Source: Rhodococcus sp. AW25M09
Lineage (GTDB): Bacteria > Actinomycetota > Actinomycetes > Mycobacteriales > Mycobacteriaceae
NCBI RefSeq assembly: GCF_000333955.1
Contig: NZ_CAPS01000020.1
Location: 1 to 64,000, forward strand
DNA length: 64,000 bases
Direction: 5' to 3'
Shown: positions 8,537 to 16,485 of the stretch, piece after piece
Numbering within the stretch: position 1 is the first letter of the stretch
Layout of the letters: every line of letters begins with the position of its first letter
The notes under the pieces: generated by a model
Told to the model about the DNA's origin: nothing
The model's database searches: none
The model's input: the letters and a program-made list of their open reading frames with translations, nothing else
Translations under genes and position numbers: made by a program

Positions 8537-9721
8537 ATGGATCCGTCGTCGCTCACCCCTGTCATGCGCATCTTGCGCGGATGTCTACACCTGATGTTCA
8601 TGGCGTTGCTGACGCTGTCGATCGTGCGAGCCGTGTTCGATCGTGGACCACACCTGACGTCCGTCGTCGTCACCGCCGCTGTGTTGGGCTCGGTCTATGC
8701 GGCGGGCGCACTGTGGCCGAGAGTGCGTACTTCCCGATCGACAGCCGCAGCATGGCTGCTCGCGGTGGCACTGGCGTGGACGGCGTTGCTACTGGTGAGT
8801 CCCGAGGCCGTGTACCTCGCGTTTCCGTTGTTCTTTCTGCAGCTTCATCTGTTGCCCACGCAATGGGGACTGGCCGCGGTTACTGCCACCGCAATTATCG
8901 CAATCGGCGGATTCTCCTGGCACCGAGGAGGTTTCACAGTCGGCGTGATCATCGGCCCCTCGCTCGGCGCGGCGGTCGCGATCGCGGTGGTGCTTGGCTA
9001 CCAGGCGCTGTACCGCGAAAGTGAACAGCGCCGGGCACTCATCGAAGAGCTCACTGCTACTCGCGGAGAGTTGGCGGCAGCCGAGCGAGAGGCCGGAGTT
9101 CTCGCCGAACGAGAACGACTGGCCCGCGAGATCCACGACACCCTCGCACAGGGGCTGTCCAGTATTCATTTGCTGCTCCGCGCGGCGGAACGCTTGCTCC
9201 CCGAGCGCTCGGACGAGGCGAGAAGCCATGTGGTTCAGGCCAGAGAAACTGCGTCGAGCAATCTGGAGGAGGCCCGACGCTTCGTCCGCGCGCTGTCTCC
9301 GGCAGATCTCGAGAATGCCTCTCTCCCATCGGCTTTGGAACGATTGTGCGCCCGAACTTCCGTTTCGACCGGGTTGACGATCGACTGGCAGCTGTCCGGC
9401 ACTCCGATACTCCTCCAGACAGCACAGGAGGTCGTGCTGCTGCGAATCGCTCAAGCCGCGCTCGCCAACTCCGTCGAACACGCCCACGCCACTCGCATAG
9501 CGGTGACTCTGAGCTACATGGACACCGAAGTGGCGCTCGACGTCGTCGACGACGGTGCCGGCTTCGATCCCGATGCTGTCACTTCTGGAGCAGATCACGG
9601 ATTCGGACTGCCCGGCATGCGCGCCCGCGCACGCTCGCTACAGGGCGCCCTTGCAATCGAGTCGAGACCCGGTGAGGGTGCGGCCATCGCCATCACCCTG
9701 CCGTTGGAGGTGCGAGCGTGA
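8537..9721 (+). CDS. NarL-type sensor histidine kinase
   Basis: A kinase of about 394 residues. It has 4-6 N-terminal membrane helices (to about residue 155), a short coiled coil, a HisKA_3 dimerisation domain with the phospho-acceptor His in REIHDTLAQGLSS, and a HATPase_c domain (DDGAGFDP, GFGLPGMRARA). It autophosphorylates on His and passes the phosphate to the downstream response regulator; the genes overlap by 4 nt (GTGA). The sensing part has little extracellular sequence, suggesting membrane or intramembrane sensing. ATG 8537 is chosen after GGTGAG; an alternative ATG at 8498 adds 13 residues. It is divergent from the ABC exporter. Confidence 0.88.
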   Translation: MDPSSLTPVMRILRGCLHLMFMALLTLSIVRAVFDRGPHLTSVVVTAAVLGSVYAAGALWPRVRTSRSTAAAWLLAVALAWTALLLVSPEAVYLAFPLFFLQLHLLPTQWGLAAVTATAIIAIGGFSWHRGGFTVGVIIGPSLGAAVAIAVVLGYQALYRESEQRRALIEELTATRGELAAAEREAGVLAERERLAREIHDTLAQGLSSIHLLLRAAERLLPERSDEARSHVVQARETASSNLEEARRFVRALSPADLENASLPSALERLCARTSVSTGLTIDWQLSGTPILLQTAQEVVLLRIAQAALANSVEHAHATRIAVTLSYMDTEVALDVVDDGAGFDPDAVTSGADHGFGLPGMRARARSLQGALAIESRPGEGAAIAITLPLEVRA

Positions 9722-10341
9722 TCCGCCTCCTTCTGGCCGACGATCATCCCATCGTCCGCGCCGGCCTGCGCGCTGTGCTGGACACCGAACCCGACTTCCA
9801 GGTCATTGCCGAGGCTCCGACCGCTGAGCGCGCGATCGAACTGTCCGCCGAACTCGAGATCGACGTAGTGCTGATGGACCTACAGTTCGGCCCCTCGATG
9901 CACGGCGTCGATGCCATCGCTCGAATCACCGCACGGCAGAACGCACCGCACGTGCTGGTCCTGACGACCTACGACACAGACGCCGACATCCTCGCCGCCA
10001 TCGAAGCAGGCGCGGTGGGTTACCTCCTCAAGGACGCGCCACCGGAAGACTTGGCCATCGCCGTACGAACCGCAGCTGCCGGCAGCTCAACCCTGGCACC
10101 TGCTGTCGCCTCGCGACTGATGGACCGGATGCGGACACCGAACAATGCGCTGACTTTGCGGGAAATCGAGGTGCTGGAACTGGTCGCGGACGGGCACTCC
10201 AACCTACGGATCAGTCAACAACTGTTCTTGAGCCAGGCCACCGTCAAATCCCATCTCGCACACATCTATACGAAGCTGGGCGTCGCCTCACGGACCGCCG
10301 CGGTCGCCGAGGCTCGTGCCAGAGGATCGATTCACCGCTGA
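9718..10341 (+). CDS. NarL/LuxR-family response regulator
   Basis: A 207-residue response regulator. The receiver domain (1-120) has the acidic pair ADDHP, phospho-acceptor Asp in VVLMDLQFG, the Thr in LVLTTYD and the Lys in YLLKDA. The C-terminal LuxR-type HTH (about 140-205) contains LTLREIEVLELVADGHSN and QATVKSHLAHIYTKLGV. It is the partner of the kinase upstream, with GTG 9718 overlapping the kinase stop. It most likely regulates the divergent ABC exporter and itself. No operator could be identified with confidence in the 189-bp divergent region. Confidence 0.93.
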   Translation: MIRLLLADDHPIVRAGLRAVLDTEPDFQVIAEAPTAERAIELSAELEIDVVLMDLQFGPSMHGVDAIARITARQNAPHVLVLTTYDTDADILAAIEAGAVGYLLKDAPPEDLAIAVRTAAAGSSTLAPAVASRLMDRMRTPNNALTLREIEVLELVADGHSNLRISQQLFLSQATVKSHLAHIYTKLGVASRTAAVAEARARGSIHR

Positions 10342-10416
10342 CATGCCCCAGGGAGCGCGACGCTCTCGCCTCGTTCGCCATGAACACCTTTCGAGAGTTT
10401 CATCATCTGACCGACC

Positions 10417-10422
10417 TACACT
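10417..10422 (+). promoter_or_regulatory. Leaderless-type -10 box (TACACT)
   Basis: TACACT ends 7 nt before the ATG at 10430, placing the likely transcription start at or next to the start codon. No ribosome binding site precedes the ATG, consistent with leaderless translation. Confidence 0.5.
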
Positions 10423-10429
10423 CGTTCGG

Positions 10430-10960
10430 ATGTTCGCCACATCGGGAATCCACGTGCGGCCCCGACGGGACGACGACCTGTGCACCCTCCTCCCCATCCT
10501 GCAACGTGCGCACGAAACACAGCGCTACCCCATGCGCGCAGCGGCGGTACGAGCCGATTGGCTTGCCGCACCGAACGAACTCACGGCCTGGGTCGCCGAG
10601 CACGACGACGCCGTCGTCGGACATATCGCGCTGCATTCGACGGCATCACCGGAACAGGATCCCGGTACGGACGATGCGAGCGCGCAGTGGCAGCGAGCAA
10701 CGGGGTTCGCTGCCGATCGACTCGCCGTCGTGTCGCGCTTGGTAAGCGACGGCTCCGTGCCGGGCAGCGGAACGACGTTGCTCGCACACGCCGTGAACGC
10801 TGCACGGGACGCCGGCCGGGAGCCGGTGCTGCTCGTCGATCCGAGTAGCGCCGCCCTCGGGTTCTACGACAGGCGAGGCTGGCGCCGAATCGGGACGGCT
10901 GCGCAGCAGTGGGGCGAGTACCGAGTCGACGCGGTGCTCATGGTGGCACCGGTTCGCTGA
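10430..10960 (+). CDS. GNAT-family N-acetyltransferase
   Basis: A 176-residue acetyltransferase with the GNAT fold: an N-terminal strand-helix (IHVRPRRDDDLCTLLPILQ), a central WVAEHDDAVVGHIAL strand pair, the acetyl-CoA site region around RLVSDGSVPGSGTTLLAHAV (a variant of the RxxGxG/A pyrophosphate loop) and C-terminal GFYDRRGWRRIG. It transfers an acetyl group from acetyl-CoA to an amine; the substrate is unknown. Start ATG 10430 is favoured by the -10 box 7 nt upstream; the frame also extends to 10316 inside the response-regulator gene. It is monocistronic and convergent with the next gene. Confidence 0.82.
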   Translation: MFATSGIHVRPRRDDDLCTLLPILQRAHETQRYPMRAAAVRADWLAAPNELTAWVAEHDDAVVGHIALHSTASPEQDPGTDDASAQWQRATGFAADRLAVVSRLVSDGSVPGSGTTLLAHAVNAARDAGREPVLLVDPSSAALGFYDRRGWRRIGTAAQQWGEYRVDAVLMVAPVR

Positions 10961-10994
10961 ACCGATCATCCGGCTCACGTTTGCCCGCGTTCGA

Positions 10995-11402
10995 TCACGC
11001 CACCAGGGCGAAGACGGCGCACAGCACTGCACCACCGAGACGTACGCGGTCTGCTGATCGCAACCGACTCATCGAGTGTCCGTCGCGTCCCGTACGCCCT
11101 AGTTCGCCATGGGTGGGGGCAGCCACAAAGGCAGTCGCCAACGCGGAGATCGCTGCGCCGGCAACGCTGATCAGGACAACAGGCTGGATTGGCCCGGACA
11201 CCAACACCCACAGACACGCCGCAGCGAGCAGTCCATAGACCGGCCCAACGATGAGGGTGATCCGCCGCGAGTGGGCGTCGTGGGCACGCGGCCAGTCGTC
11301 GTCCGGCACCTCCGCCAGCGCGGGGTAGACAACGGCTGTCACCACCAGCTGAAAGCCCAGGTGGAGGGCAGCAGCGGCGGCGAGCGCGTCGACCGGGGTC
11401 AT
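10995..11402 (-). CDS. Small four-helix integral membrane protein, unknown function
   Basis: About 135 residues with four predicted membrane helices (roughly 5-27, 50-72, 76-98 and 115-133). The segment YPALAEVPDDDWPRAHDAHS in the first loop is reminiscent of small actinobacterial membrane proteins of unknown role. No catalytic motif is seen. Start ATG 11402 is supported by a TATCCT box ending 7 nt upstream (leaderless style). It is convergent with the acetyltransferase and divergent from the PadR-ino1 operon. Confidence 0.7.
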   Translation of the reverse strand: MTPVDALAAAAALHLGFQLVVTAVVYPALAEVPDDDWPRAHDAHSRRITLIVGPVYGLLAAACLWVLVSGPIQPVVLISVAGAAISALATAFVAAPTHGELGRTGRDGHSMSRLRSADRVRLGGAVLCAVFALVA

Positions 11403-11409
11403 GCGTCGC

Positions 11410-11415
11410 AGGATA
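11410..11415 (-). promoter_or_regulatory. Leaderless-type -10 box (TATCCT)
   Basis: On the minus strand TATCCT lies 7 nt before the ATG at 11402, with no ribosome binding site between them. It is a likely promoter of the small membrane protein. Confidence 0.5.
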
Positions 11416-11475
11416 CGTTCACGGACTTGTGTGCCGACGATCGATGACCGATGCACGGCACCGAGTTGTCAGAAT

Positions 11476-11494
11476 ATGTATCGGCGCGATACAT
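11476..11494. promoter_or_regulatory. Perfect dyad, probable PadR operator
   Basis: ATGTATCG, a GCG spacer, then CGATACAT: a perfect 8-bp inverted repeat with ATGT/ACAT ends, the hallmark of PadR operators. It lies 65 bp upstream of the PadR start, in the divergent region, so autoregulation of padR-ino1 is likely. Confidence 0.65.
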
Positions 11495-11558
11495 TCTTCG
11501 ATAGTGTGGTCAATCGCATCGTCTTGATGTGATCGTGGATTCGAGAAGGGGGAGTTGC

Positions 11559-12149
11559 ATGCTCGAGCTCGCAATTCTCGGTTTGCTTCTCGAATCACCC
11601 ATGCACGGCTACGAGCTCCGCAAGCGGCTGACCGGCCTACTCGGAGCTTTCAGAGCGTTTTCGTACGGCTCGCTGTACCCGGCACTTCGCCGACTTCAGA
11701 CCGACGGCCTCATCGTCGAGGATGCCGGTCCCGAATTGCTCGTGAAGAGGCGAGCAAAACGGGTGTACGAACTGACCCCACTCGGCAGGGAACGATTTGC
11801 CGAATTGGTGGCCGACACCGGACCGCAGAACTACACCGACGACGGATTCGGCGTGCACCTGGCCTTCTTCAGTCGGACCCCGGCAGAAGCTCGAGTTCGC
11901 ATCCTCGAAGGCAGACGTCGCCAGGTCGAGGAGCGTCGCGAAGGCCTCCGCGACGCAGTGGCCAAGGCGAACGGGACTCTCGACCGCTACACCCGGCAGC
12001 TACACCAGCTCGGTCTCGAATCGAGCGAACGCGAGGTGCGCTGGCTCAACGAGGTCATCGCAGCCGAGCAGGCCGACCCCCACCCAGCACCGTCCAGCAC
12101 AGCATCAAACAGGACAGTCAAGACAGAAGGAGAACCCGACCATGGGTGA
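11559..12149 (+). CDS. PadR-family transcriptional regulator (Rv0047c-like)
   Basis: About 196 residues. The N-terminal winged helix (1-95) begins [20 protein letters not shown], the PadR signature, followed by [12 protein letters not shown]. The C-terminal half (100-175) is Arg/Glu-rich and helical, as in PadR subfamily s1 with Vir_act_alpha_C-like dimerisation. ATG 11559 has a good AAGGGGGAG ribosome binding site. Its 3' end overlaps ino1 by 8 nt, and the same PadR-ino1 pairing occurs in mycobacteria (Rv0047c-Rv0046c). A perfect palindrome upstream suggests it represses its own operon and so tunes inositol synthesis; the ligand is unknown. Confidence 0.88.
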   Translation: MLELAILGLLLESPMHGYELRKRLTGLLGAFRAFSYGSLYPALRRLQTDGLIVEDAGPELLVKRRAKRVYELTPLGRERFAELVADTGPQNYTDDGFGVHLAFFSRTPAEARVRILEGRRRQVEERREGLRDAVAKANGTLDRYTRQLHQLGLESSEREVRWLNEVIAAEQADPHPAPSSTASNRTVKTEGEPDHG

Positions 12150-13224
12150 GAACAACAACGCAATCCGCGTGGCCATCGTGGGTGTGGGCAACTGCGCCTC
12201 ATCCCTGGTCCAGGGTGTCGAGTACTACAAGGATGCGGACGAGAACGCCTCCGTTCCCGGCCTGATGCACGTCATGTTCGGTAAGTACCACGTCCGCGAC
12301 GTCGAGTTCGTCGCCGCGTTCGACGTGGACGCCAAGAAGGTCGGCTTCGATCTTTCCGAGGCCATCTTCTCCAGCGAGAACAACACCATCAAGATCGCCG
12401 ACGTGCCCCCGAAGGACGTCCACGTCCTGCGCGGACCGACCCTCGACGGCCTCGGCAAGTACTACCGCGAGACCATCACCGAAGCCGACGGAGAAGCCGT
12501 CGACGTGGCGCAGGCCCTGCGTGACGCCAAGGTGGACGTGCTCGTGTCCTACCTGCCCGTCGGATCCGAAGAAGCCGACAAGTTCTACGCACAGGCTTCC
12601 ATCGACGCCGGCGTCGCGTTCGTCAACGCACTGCCCGTCTTCATCGCCAGCGATCCCGTCTGGGCCAAGAAGTTCGAGGACGCGGGCGTCCCCATCGTCG
12701 GCGACGACATCAAGAGCCAGGTCGGTGCCACCATCACCCACCGCGTCATGGCCAAGCTGTTCGAGGACCGCGGCGTGCAGCTCGATCGCACCATGCAGCT
12801 CAACGTCGGCGGCAACATGGACTTCCTCAACATGCTCGAGCGCACCCGCCTCGAGTCGAAGAAGATCTCCAAGACCCAGGCCGTCACCTCGAACCTCCAG
12901 CGTGAATTCAACGCAAAAGACGTTCACATCGGACCGTCCGACCACGTCGGCTGGCTCGACGACCGCAAGTGGGCCTACGTCCGCCTCGAAGGCCGCGCCT
13001 TCGGTGACGTTCCCCTCAACCTCGAATACAAGCTCGAGGTCTGGGACTCGCCCAACTCGGCCGGCGTCATCATCGACGCAGTGCGCGCCGCAAAAATCGC
13101 CAAGGACCGCGGCATCGGCGGACCGGTCATCCCGGCCTCGGCATACCTGATGAAGAGCCCGCCGAAGCAGCTGGCGGACGACGTCGCTCGCGAGCAGCTC
13201 GAAGCGTTCATCATCGACGCGTAA
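12142..13224 (+). CDS. ino1: Inositol-3-phosphate synthase
   Basis: A 360-residue NAD-dependent enzyme that converts glucose 6-phosphate to 1L-myo-inositol 1-phosphate, the committed step to phosphatidylinositol, PIM/LAM lipids and mycothiol. It has the N-terminal Rossmann motif [16 protein letters not shown], the [13 protein letters not shown] segment and the family-specific [14 protein letters not shown] and [10 protein letters not shown] regions. Length and sequence fit actinobacterial Ino1. AAGGAG at 12127-12132 precedes ATG 12142, and translation is coupled to the PadR gene by an 8-nt overlap. A large hairpin follows the stop. Confidence 0.96.
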   Translation: MGENNNAIRVAIVGVGNCASSLVQGVEYYKDADENASVPGLMHVMFGKYHVRDVEFVAAFDVDAKKVGFDLSEAIFSSENNTIKIADVPPKDVHVLRGPTLDGLGKYYRETITEADGEAVDVAQALRDAKVDVLVSYLPVGSEEADKFYAQASIDAGVAFVNALPVFIASDPVWAKKFEDAGVPIVGDDIKSQVGATITHRVMAKLFEDRGVQLDRTMQLNVGGNMDFLNMLERTRLESKKISKTQAVTSNLQREFNAKDVHIGPSDHVGWLDDRKWAYVRLEGRAFGDVPLNLEYKLEVWDSPNSAGVIIDAVRAAKIAKDRGIGGPVIPASAYLMKSPPKQLADDVAREQLEAFIIDA

Positions 13225-13246
13225 GCCCGCAGCACCCGCGAACACC

Positions 13247-13318
13247 GCCCGCCGGTCCACTAGATGTGACATTGACCCCCGAAAAGGCCACCAAATGTCA
13301 CATTGAGTACCGGCGGGC
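13247..13318. repeat. Nested inverted-repeat element after ino1
   Basis: An outer stem of GCCCGCCGGT (13247-13256) pairs with ACCGGCGGGC (13309-13318). An inner stem of ATGTGACATT (13264-13273) pairs with AATGTCACAT (13294-13303). The loop is 20 nt. It sits between convergent genes (ino1 and the NTF2-like gene) and may act as a bidirectional terminator or be a copy of a dispersed intergenic repeat. Confidence 0.75.
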
Positions 13319-13324
13319 GTTCGC

Positions 13325-13675
13325 TTATCCCGCCGCGATGATGTCTCGCGGATCGAAGGCGACCTTGATTTCCGTGATTTTGCCGCCGTCGATTCGCTGC
13401 CAGTTCGCGGTACTCGCAGGCGGTGCGATCGACGTGTGCAGGTCGAACCACGTCAGTACGTTCGGGCCGTCCACGAAGACGTGAGCGATGTCGATATCGG
13501 TCACGATCTGCGACATCGCTTTCAAGCCGGCCAGACATTCCGCCCCATCGGCCGCGGTGCCGAGTGGCCCCCGGAACGTGGCGTCCTCGTGCAGGATCGA
13601 GGCCAGAGTGTCGAAGTCCTTGCTTCTCCAGGCCTCGAAGTAGGTCGCTGCGATGTCTCTCGGTGTCTGTGTCAT
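13325..13675 (-). CDS. SnoaL/NTF2-like protein
   Basis: A 116-residue single-domain protein with the cone-shaped NTF2-like pattern: an N-terminal helix (TPRDIAATYFEAWRSKDF), HEDATFRGPLG, and later strands VLTWFDLHTS and KITEIKVAFD. Such proteins bind small hydrophobic ligands or act as isomerases or hydrolases; no catalytic residues can be assigned. ATG 13675 is preferred over the longer frame to 13729. It is convergent with ino1 and divergent from the MmcQ/YjbR gene. Confidence 0.75.
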   Translation of the reverse strand: MTQTPRDIAATYFEAWRSKDFDTLASILHEDATFRGPLGTAADGAECLAGLKAMSQIVTDIDIAHVFVDGPNVLTWFDLHTSIAPPASTANWQRIDGGKITEIKVAFDPRDIIAAG

Positions 13676-13766
13676 GACATCGAGTCTCGAACCGCCCGAG
13701 GCAGAAGTCCAACAGTTGGTTTGGATCACCCTCAGAACTTTTGCTTATAACCGCAGTTAGACGCGC

Positions 13767-13772
13767 TATCCT
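13767..13772 (+). promoter_or_regulatory. Leaderless-type -10 box (TATCCT)
   Basis: TATCCT ends 6 nt before GTG 13779, supporting that codon rather than the GTG at 13773 as the leaderless start of the MmcQ/YjbR gene. Confidence 0.5.
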
Positions 13773-13778
13773 GTGGCG

Positions 13779-14198
13779 GTGGCCATCGATCCCACCTCGA
13801 AGCATCCGTACCTCGAACGCGTGCGCGCACTGGCGTTCGCCTATCCCGACGTGACGGAGAAGATCTCGCACGGCAGGCCGACTTTCCGCACCGCCTCGGT
13901 GTTCGTCTACTTCGGCGGCGGCGTCAAAGGCGGCGACCCCTACGACCTGTCGATTCTGGTCAAGTGCGAGAGCGCCGAGGAGCAGCGCGCCTGCGAGCTC
14001 GAACCGCGTTACTTCCACCCCGCCTACCTCGGGCCGGCGGGCTGGGTGGGCTTCCACCTCTCCGATGCCGACGACGACGTCTGGGACGAGGCCGCCGAGT
14101 TGATCGACTGCAGCTACCGCATCACCGCCCCGAAGCGCGCCGTAGCACGACTCGACGGCGGTGAAGGCCCGAATCTCGGGGTACAGCAGTGGAATTGA
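13779..14198 (+). CDS. MmcQ/YjbR-family DNA-binding-like protein
   Basis: About 139 residues of the MmcQ/YjbR fold (double-wing, CyaY-like): ALAFAYPDVTEKISHGRPTF near the N-terminus, then SILVKCESAEEQRACE and YLGPAGWVGFHL. The family is widespread, often called DNA-binding, but its function is not established. The 3' end overlaps the LysR gene by 10 nt, so the two form an operon and this protein may be a target or partner of that regulator. Start GTG 13779 is favoured by the -10 spacing; GTG 13773 is possible. Confidence 0.8.
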   Translation: MAIDPTSKHPYLERVRALAFAYPDVTEKISHGRPTFRTASVFVYFGGGVKGGDPYDLSILVKCESAEEQRACELEPRYFHPAYLGPAGWVGFHLSDADDDVWDEAAELIDCSYRITAPKRAVARLDGGEGPNLGVQQWN

Positions 14199-15070
14199 GA
14201 CAACTCGAGTACTTCGTGGCCGTGGCCGAGGAGGCTAACTTCACCCGCGCCGCCGCCCGGGTGCACATCAGCCAGTCCGGCGTCAGCGCCCAGATCCGGG
14301 CGCTCGAGCGCGAACTCGGTGCCGAGCTGATCGACAGATCCGGCGGCACAGCAACATTGACCACTGCGGGCCAGGCTGCACTGATCCAGGCGCGCGCGAC
14401 ACTCGCCGCGGCCGGCTCGGTTCGGCAGTCCGTCGACGACGTCGCTGGGCTCCTACGCGGATCGGTGCGAGTCGGCATGATCACCGCGTGCACCGTCCCA
14501 CAGCTGTTCGACGCGTTGGCTCGCTTCCATTCGGAGCACCCTGGCGTCGAACTTTCTCTGCAGGAAGGTAATTCGGACCGTTTGGTGGGCGATGTACGCA
14601 CTGGGCAGCTGGATCTCGCGCTGGTCGGCGTCGCCGCCCGGGCCCCCGACGGGCTGAGAGCGATGGTGGTGATCGACGAGAAGATCATCGCGGCCGTGTC
14701 GCCGGAGCATCCGCTGGCGTCTCAGAAGCGGGCGACGCTGGCGCAGATCAACGACTACCCGATCGTCTCGCTTCCCGTGGGTACAGGAGTGCGAACCGTG
14801 TTCGATCGCGATTGCGAAGGGGTCGGGATCACGCCCTCGATCGCGTTGCAAGCCAGCGCTCCCGACGCCGTCGCCGATCTCGCTGCTCGCGGTGTCGGTG
14901 TTGCGATTCTCAGCGCATCGATGATCGACACCTACCGAGATCGACTAACCGCTGTGGAACTGACGGACTCGACCACCTCGGCGCTGCTGGCACTCGTCTG
15001 GAGGCCGAACCCGAGCGCCGCGTCGGCGAGATTGGTGTCGATGACCACCAGCGCCTTCGGCTCGGTCTGA
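14189..15070 (+). CDS. LysR-family transcriptional regulator
   Basis: A 293-residue LTTR. The N-terminal winged HTH (MELRQLEYFVAVAEEANFTR, then AAARVHISQSGVSAQIRALE) is followed by the linker helix and a periplasmic-binding-like effector domain (about 90-290; GSVRVGMITACTVPQLFDAL, HPGVELSLQEG). It probably acts as a tetramer whose response depends on a small-molecule ligand. GTG 14189 overlaps the MmcQ/YjbR gene, so the pair is translationally linked. This is unlike the usual divergent LTTR arrangement, and the target promoter is not obvious. Confidence 0.92.
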   Translation: MELRQLEYFVAVAEEANFTRAAARVHISQSGVSAQIRALERELGAELIDRSGGTATLTTAGQAALIQARATLAAAGSVRQSVDDVAGLLRGSVRVGMITACTVPQLFDALARFHSEHPGVELSLQEGNSDRLVGDVRTGQLDLALVGVAARAPDGLRAMVVIDEKIIAAVSPEHPLASQKRATLAQINDYPIVSLPVGTGVRTVFDRDCEGVGITPSIALQASAPDAVADLAARGVGVAILSASMIDTYRDRLTAVELTDSTTSALLALVWRPNPSAASARLVSMTTSAFGSV

Positions 15071-15145
15071 TCGACGTACAGAACAAGAGTCGTTCGGCGC
15101 GGTAGTCGGGACCTCGTGCCCCAGCGCCCACGGCAGGTGCGAACC

Positions 15146-15151
15146 TATCGT
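15146..15151 (+). promoter_or_regulatory. Leaderless-type -10 box (TATCGT)
   Basis: TATCGT ends 6 nt before ATG 15158, the start of the DUF5313 gene, with no usable ribosome binding site between. It is a likely leaderless promoter. Confidence 0.4.
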
Positions 15152-15157
15152 CAGGAT

Positions 15158-15526
15158 ATGAAGACACCCACCTTTCGTCAGCGTCTGCGCTACGACCTCG
15201 GCGGCGTCCTCCCGACAGACCTGCAGGACTGGGTCCTGCACGAACTGACCGGACCCGGATCCACCGCTCGGTATCTGGCTCGGTTCCTCGTGCCGCTCGT
15301 CCCTGTGCTCATGCTGTTCCTGCTGTTTCCGGGACCGAATTGGATCGCAGGCCTGATGATGCTGCTCATCTTCATCCCGGTCGTCTACTTCGCCTCCGGG
15401 CTGCATCTGGTCTATCGAGCGTTTCGGCTCGGGCAACACGGCATCGACGCGTCATCGATTCCCCGCACGATTCCCAGCGCAGAGCGGGACCGCGAAACCT
15501 ACGAGGCCAACTACAGACACCAGTGA
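15158..15526 (+). CDS. DUF5313 membrane protein
   Basis: A 122-residue protein with two adjacent membrane helices (about 45-63 and 66-88) and a soluble C-terminal tail. The N-terminal RLRYDLGGVLPTDLQDWVLHE matches the DUF5313 family of Rhodococcus-type actinobacteria. No function is known. It lies 57 nt upstream of the peroxiredoxin gene on the same strand and could be cotranscribed with it. Confidence 0.78.
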   Translation: MKTPTFRQRLRYDLGGVLPTDLQDWVLHELTGPGSTARYLARFLVPLVPVLMLFLLFPGPNWIAGLMMLLIFIPVVYFASGLHLVYRAFRLGQHGIDASSIPRTIPSAERDRETYEANYRHQ

Positions 15527-15582
15527 CGAACGCATCCAGCACGACCGCATTCATACAATCGACAGCACAGGACGAGGCCGAC

Positions 15583-16308
15583 ATGACCAGCACACAAGCA
15601 GTACCCGAGAGCGGCTACGGAATGCCCCGAATCGGCGACCACGCACCCTCGTTCACTGCGGTTACCACGCAAGGGCCGATCGACTTTCCCGCCGACTATC
15701 GAGGAAAATGGGTCATCCTCTTCTCGCACCCCGCAGATTTCACGCCCGTCTGCACCAGTGAATTCATCACGTTCGCCTCGATGGCCGACGAATTGCGTGA
15801 GTACAACACCGAACTCGTAGGCCTGTCGATCGATGGGCTGTACAGCCATATCGCATGGTTGCGCACGATCAAGGACAAGATCACCTTCAACGGAATGTCC
15901 CAGGTCGAGGTCACATTCCCGCTGGTCGAGGACATCACGATGGACATCGCCCGCCTCTACGGCATGATCATGCCCGGCGAAAGCTCGACGAAGGCCGTGC
16001 GAGCGGTGTTCGTCATCGACCCCGAGAGTGTGGTCCGAGCCGTGATCTACTACCCGCTCAGTACCGGTCGGAACTTCGACGAAATCTTTCGTTTGATCAA
16101 AGCACTGCAGACAGCAGACGCATTCGGCGTTGCGACTCCGGCAGATTGGCATCCCGGCGATCCGGTGATCGTGCCGACAGCAGGTTCGTGCGGTACTGCA
16201 GCAGAGCGGATGGACGGCACCGACGCCGATGTCGAATGCCAGGACTGGTTCTTCTGCACACGCGGGCTCAGCGCCGACGATGTCGAAGACGCAATCCGCG
16301 CAAAGTGA
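15583..16308 (+). CDS. Peroxiredoxin (AhpC/TSA, Prx6-like)
   Basis: A 241-residue thiol peroxidase that reduces H2O2 or organic hydroperoxides. The peroxidatic Cys is C57 in DFTPVCTSEF. The C-terminal arm extends to about 241 residues, as in Prx6/archaeal-type enzymes, with three further Cys (C203, C219, C225) that could serve as resolving residues. The conserved Arg is in STKAVRAVFVIDP. ATG 15583 starts the conserved protein; the upstream open frame is a shadow. No dedicated reductase (AhpD/AhpF) is adjacent, so mycothiol or thioredoxin probably recycles it. Confidence 0.92.
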   Translation: MTSTQAVPESGYGMPRIGDHAPSFTAVTTQGPIDFPADYRGKWVILFSHPADFTPVCTSEFITFASMADELREYNTELVGLSIDGLYSHIAWLRTIKDKITFNGMSQVEVTFPLVEDITMDIARLYGMIMPGESSTKAVRAVFVIDPESVVRAVIYYPLSTGRNFDEIFRLIKALQTADAFGVATPADWHPGDPVIVPTAGSCGTAAERMDGTDADVECQDWFFCTRGLSADDVEDAIRAK

Positions 16309-16311
16309 GCG

Positions 16312-16485
16312 TCAGCGAATCTTTTTGACCACGAACCACAGTGCGACAAGCAAACCGAGCAAGGCCACCGACGGTGCCACGCCGGGATCACCTCCGATGA
16401 TCCCGGCAACGGCAAAGACCAGCGCCACGAGAGCAAAGAACCCGAGAATGCCTGCCAGCAGCTGAAGGTGATCGTTTGCCGTCAC
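16312..16485 (-). CDS. Small two-helix membrane protein coupled to sugar permease
   Basis: A 57-residue protein starting GTG 16485. Helix 1 spans about residues 8-30 (LLAGILGFFALVALVFAVAG), helix 2 about 38-53, and it ends in KKIR. Its start codon overlaps the stop of the MalG-like permease by 4 nt (GTGA), the same coupling as between the two permease genes, which argues that it is real although very short. It may stabilise the permease complex; no family was recognised. Confidence 0.7.
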   Translation of the reverse strand: MTANDHLQLLAGILGFFALVALVFAVAGIIGGDPGVAPSVALLGLLVALWFVVKKIR

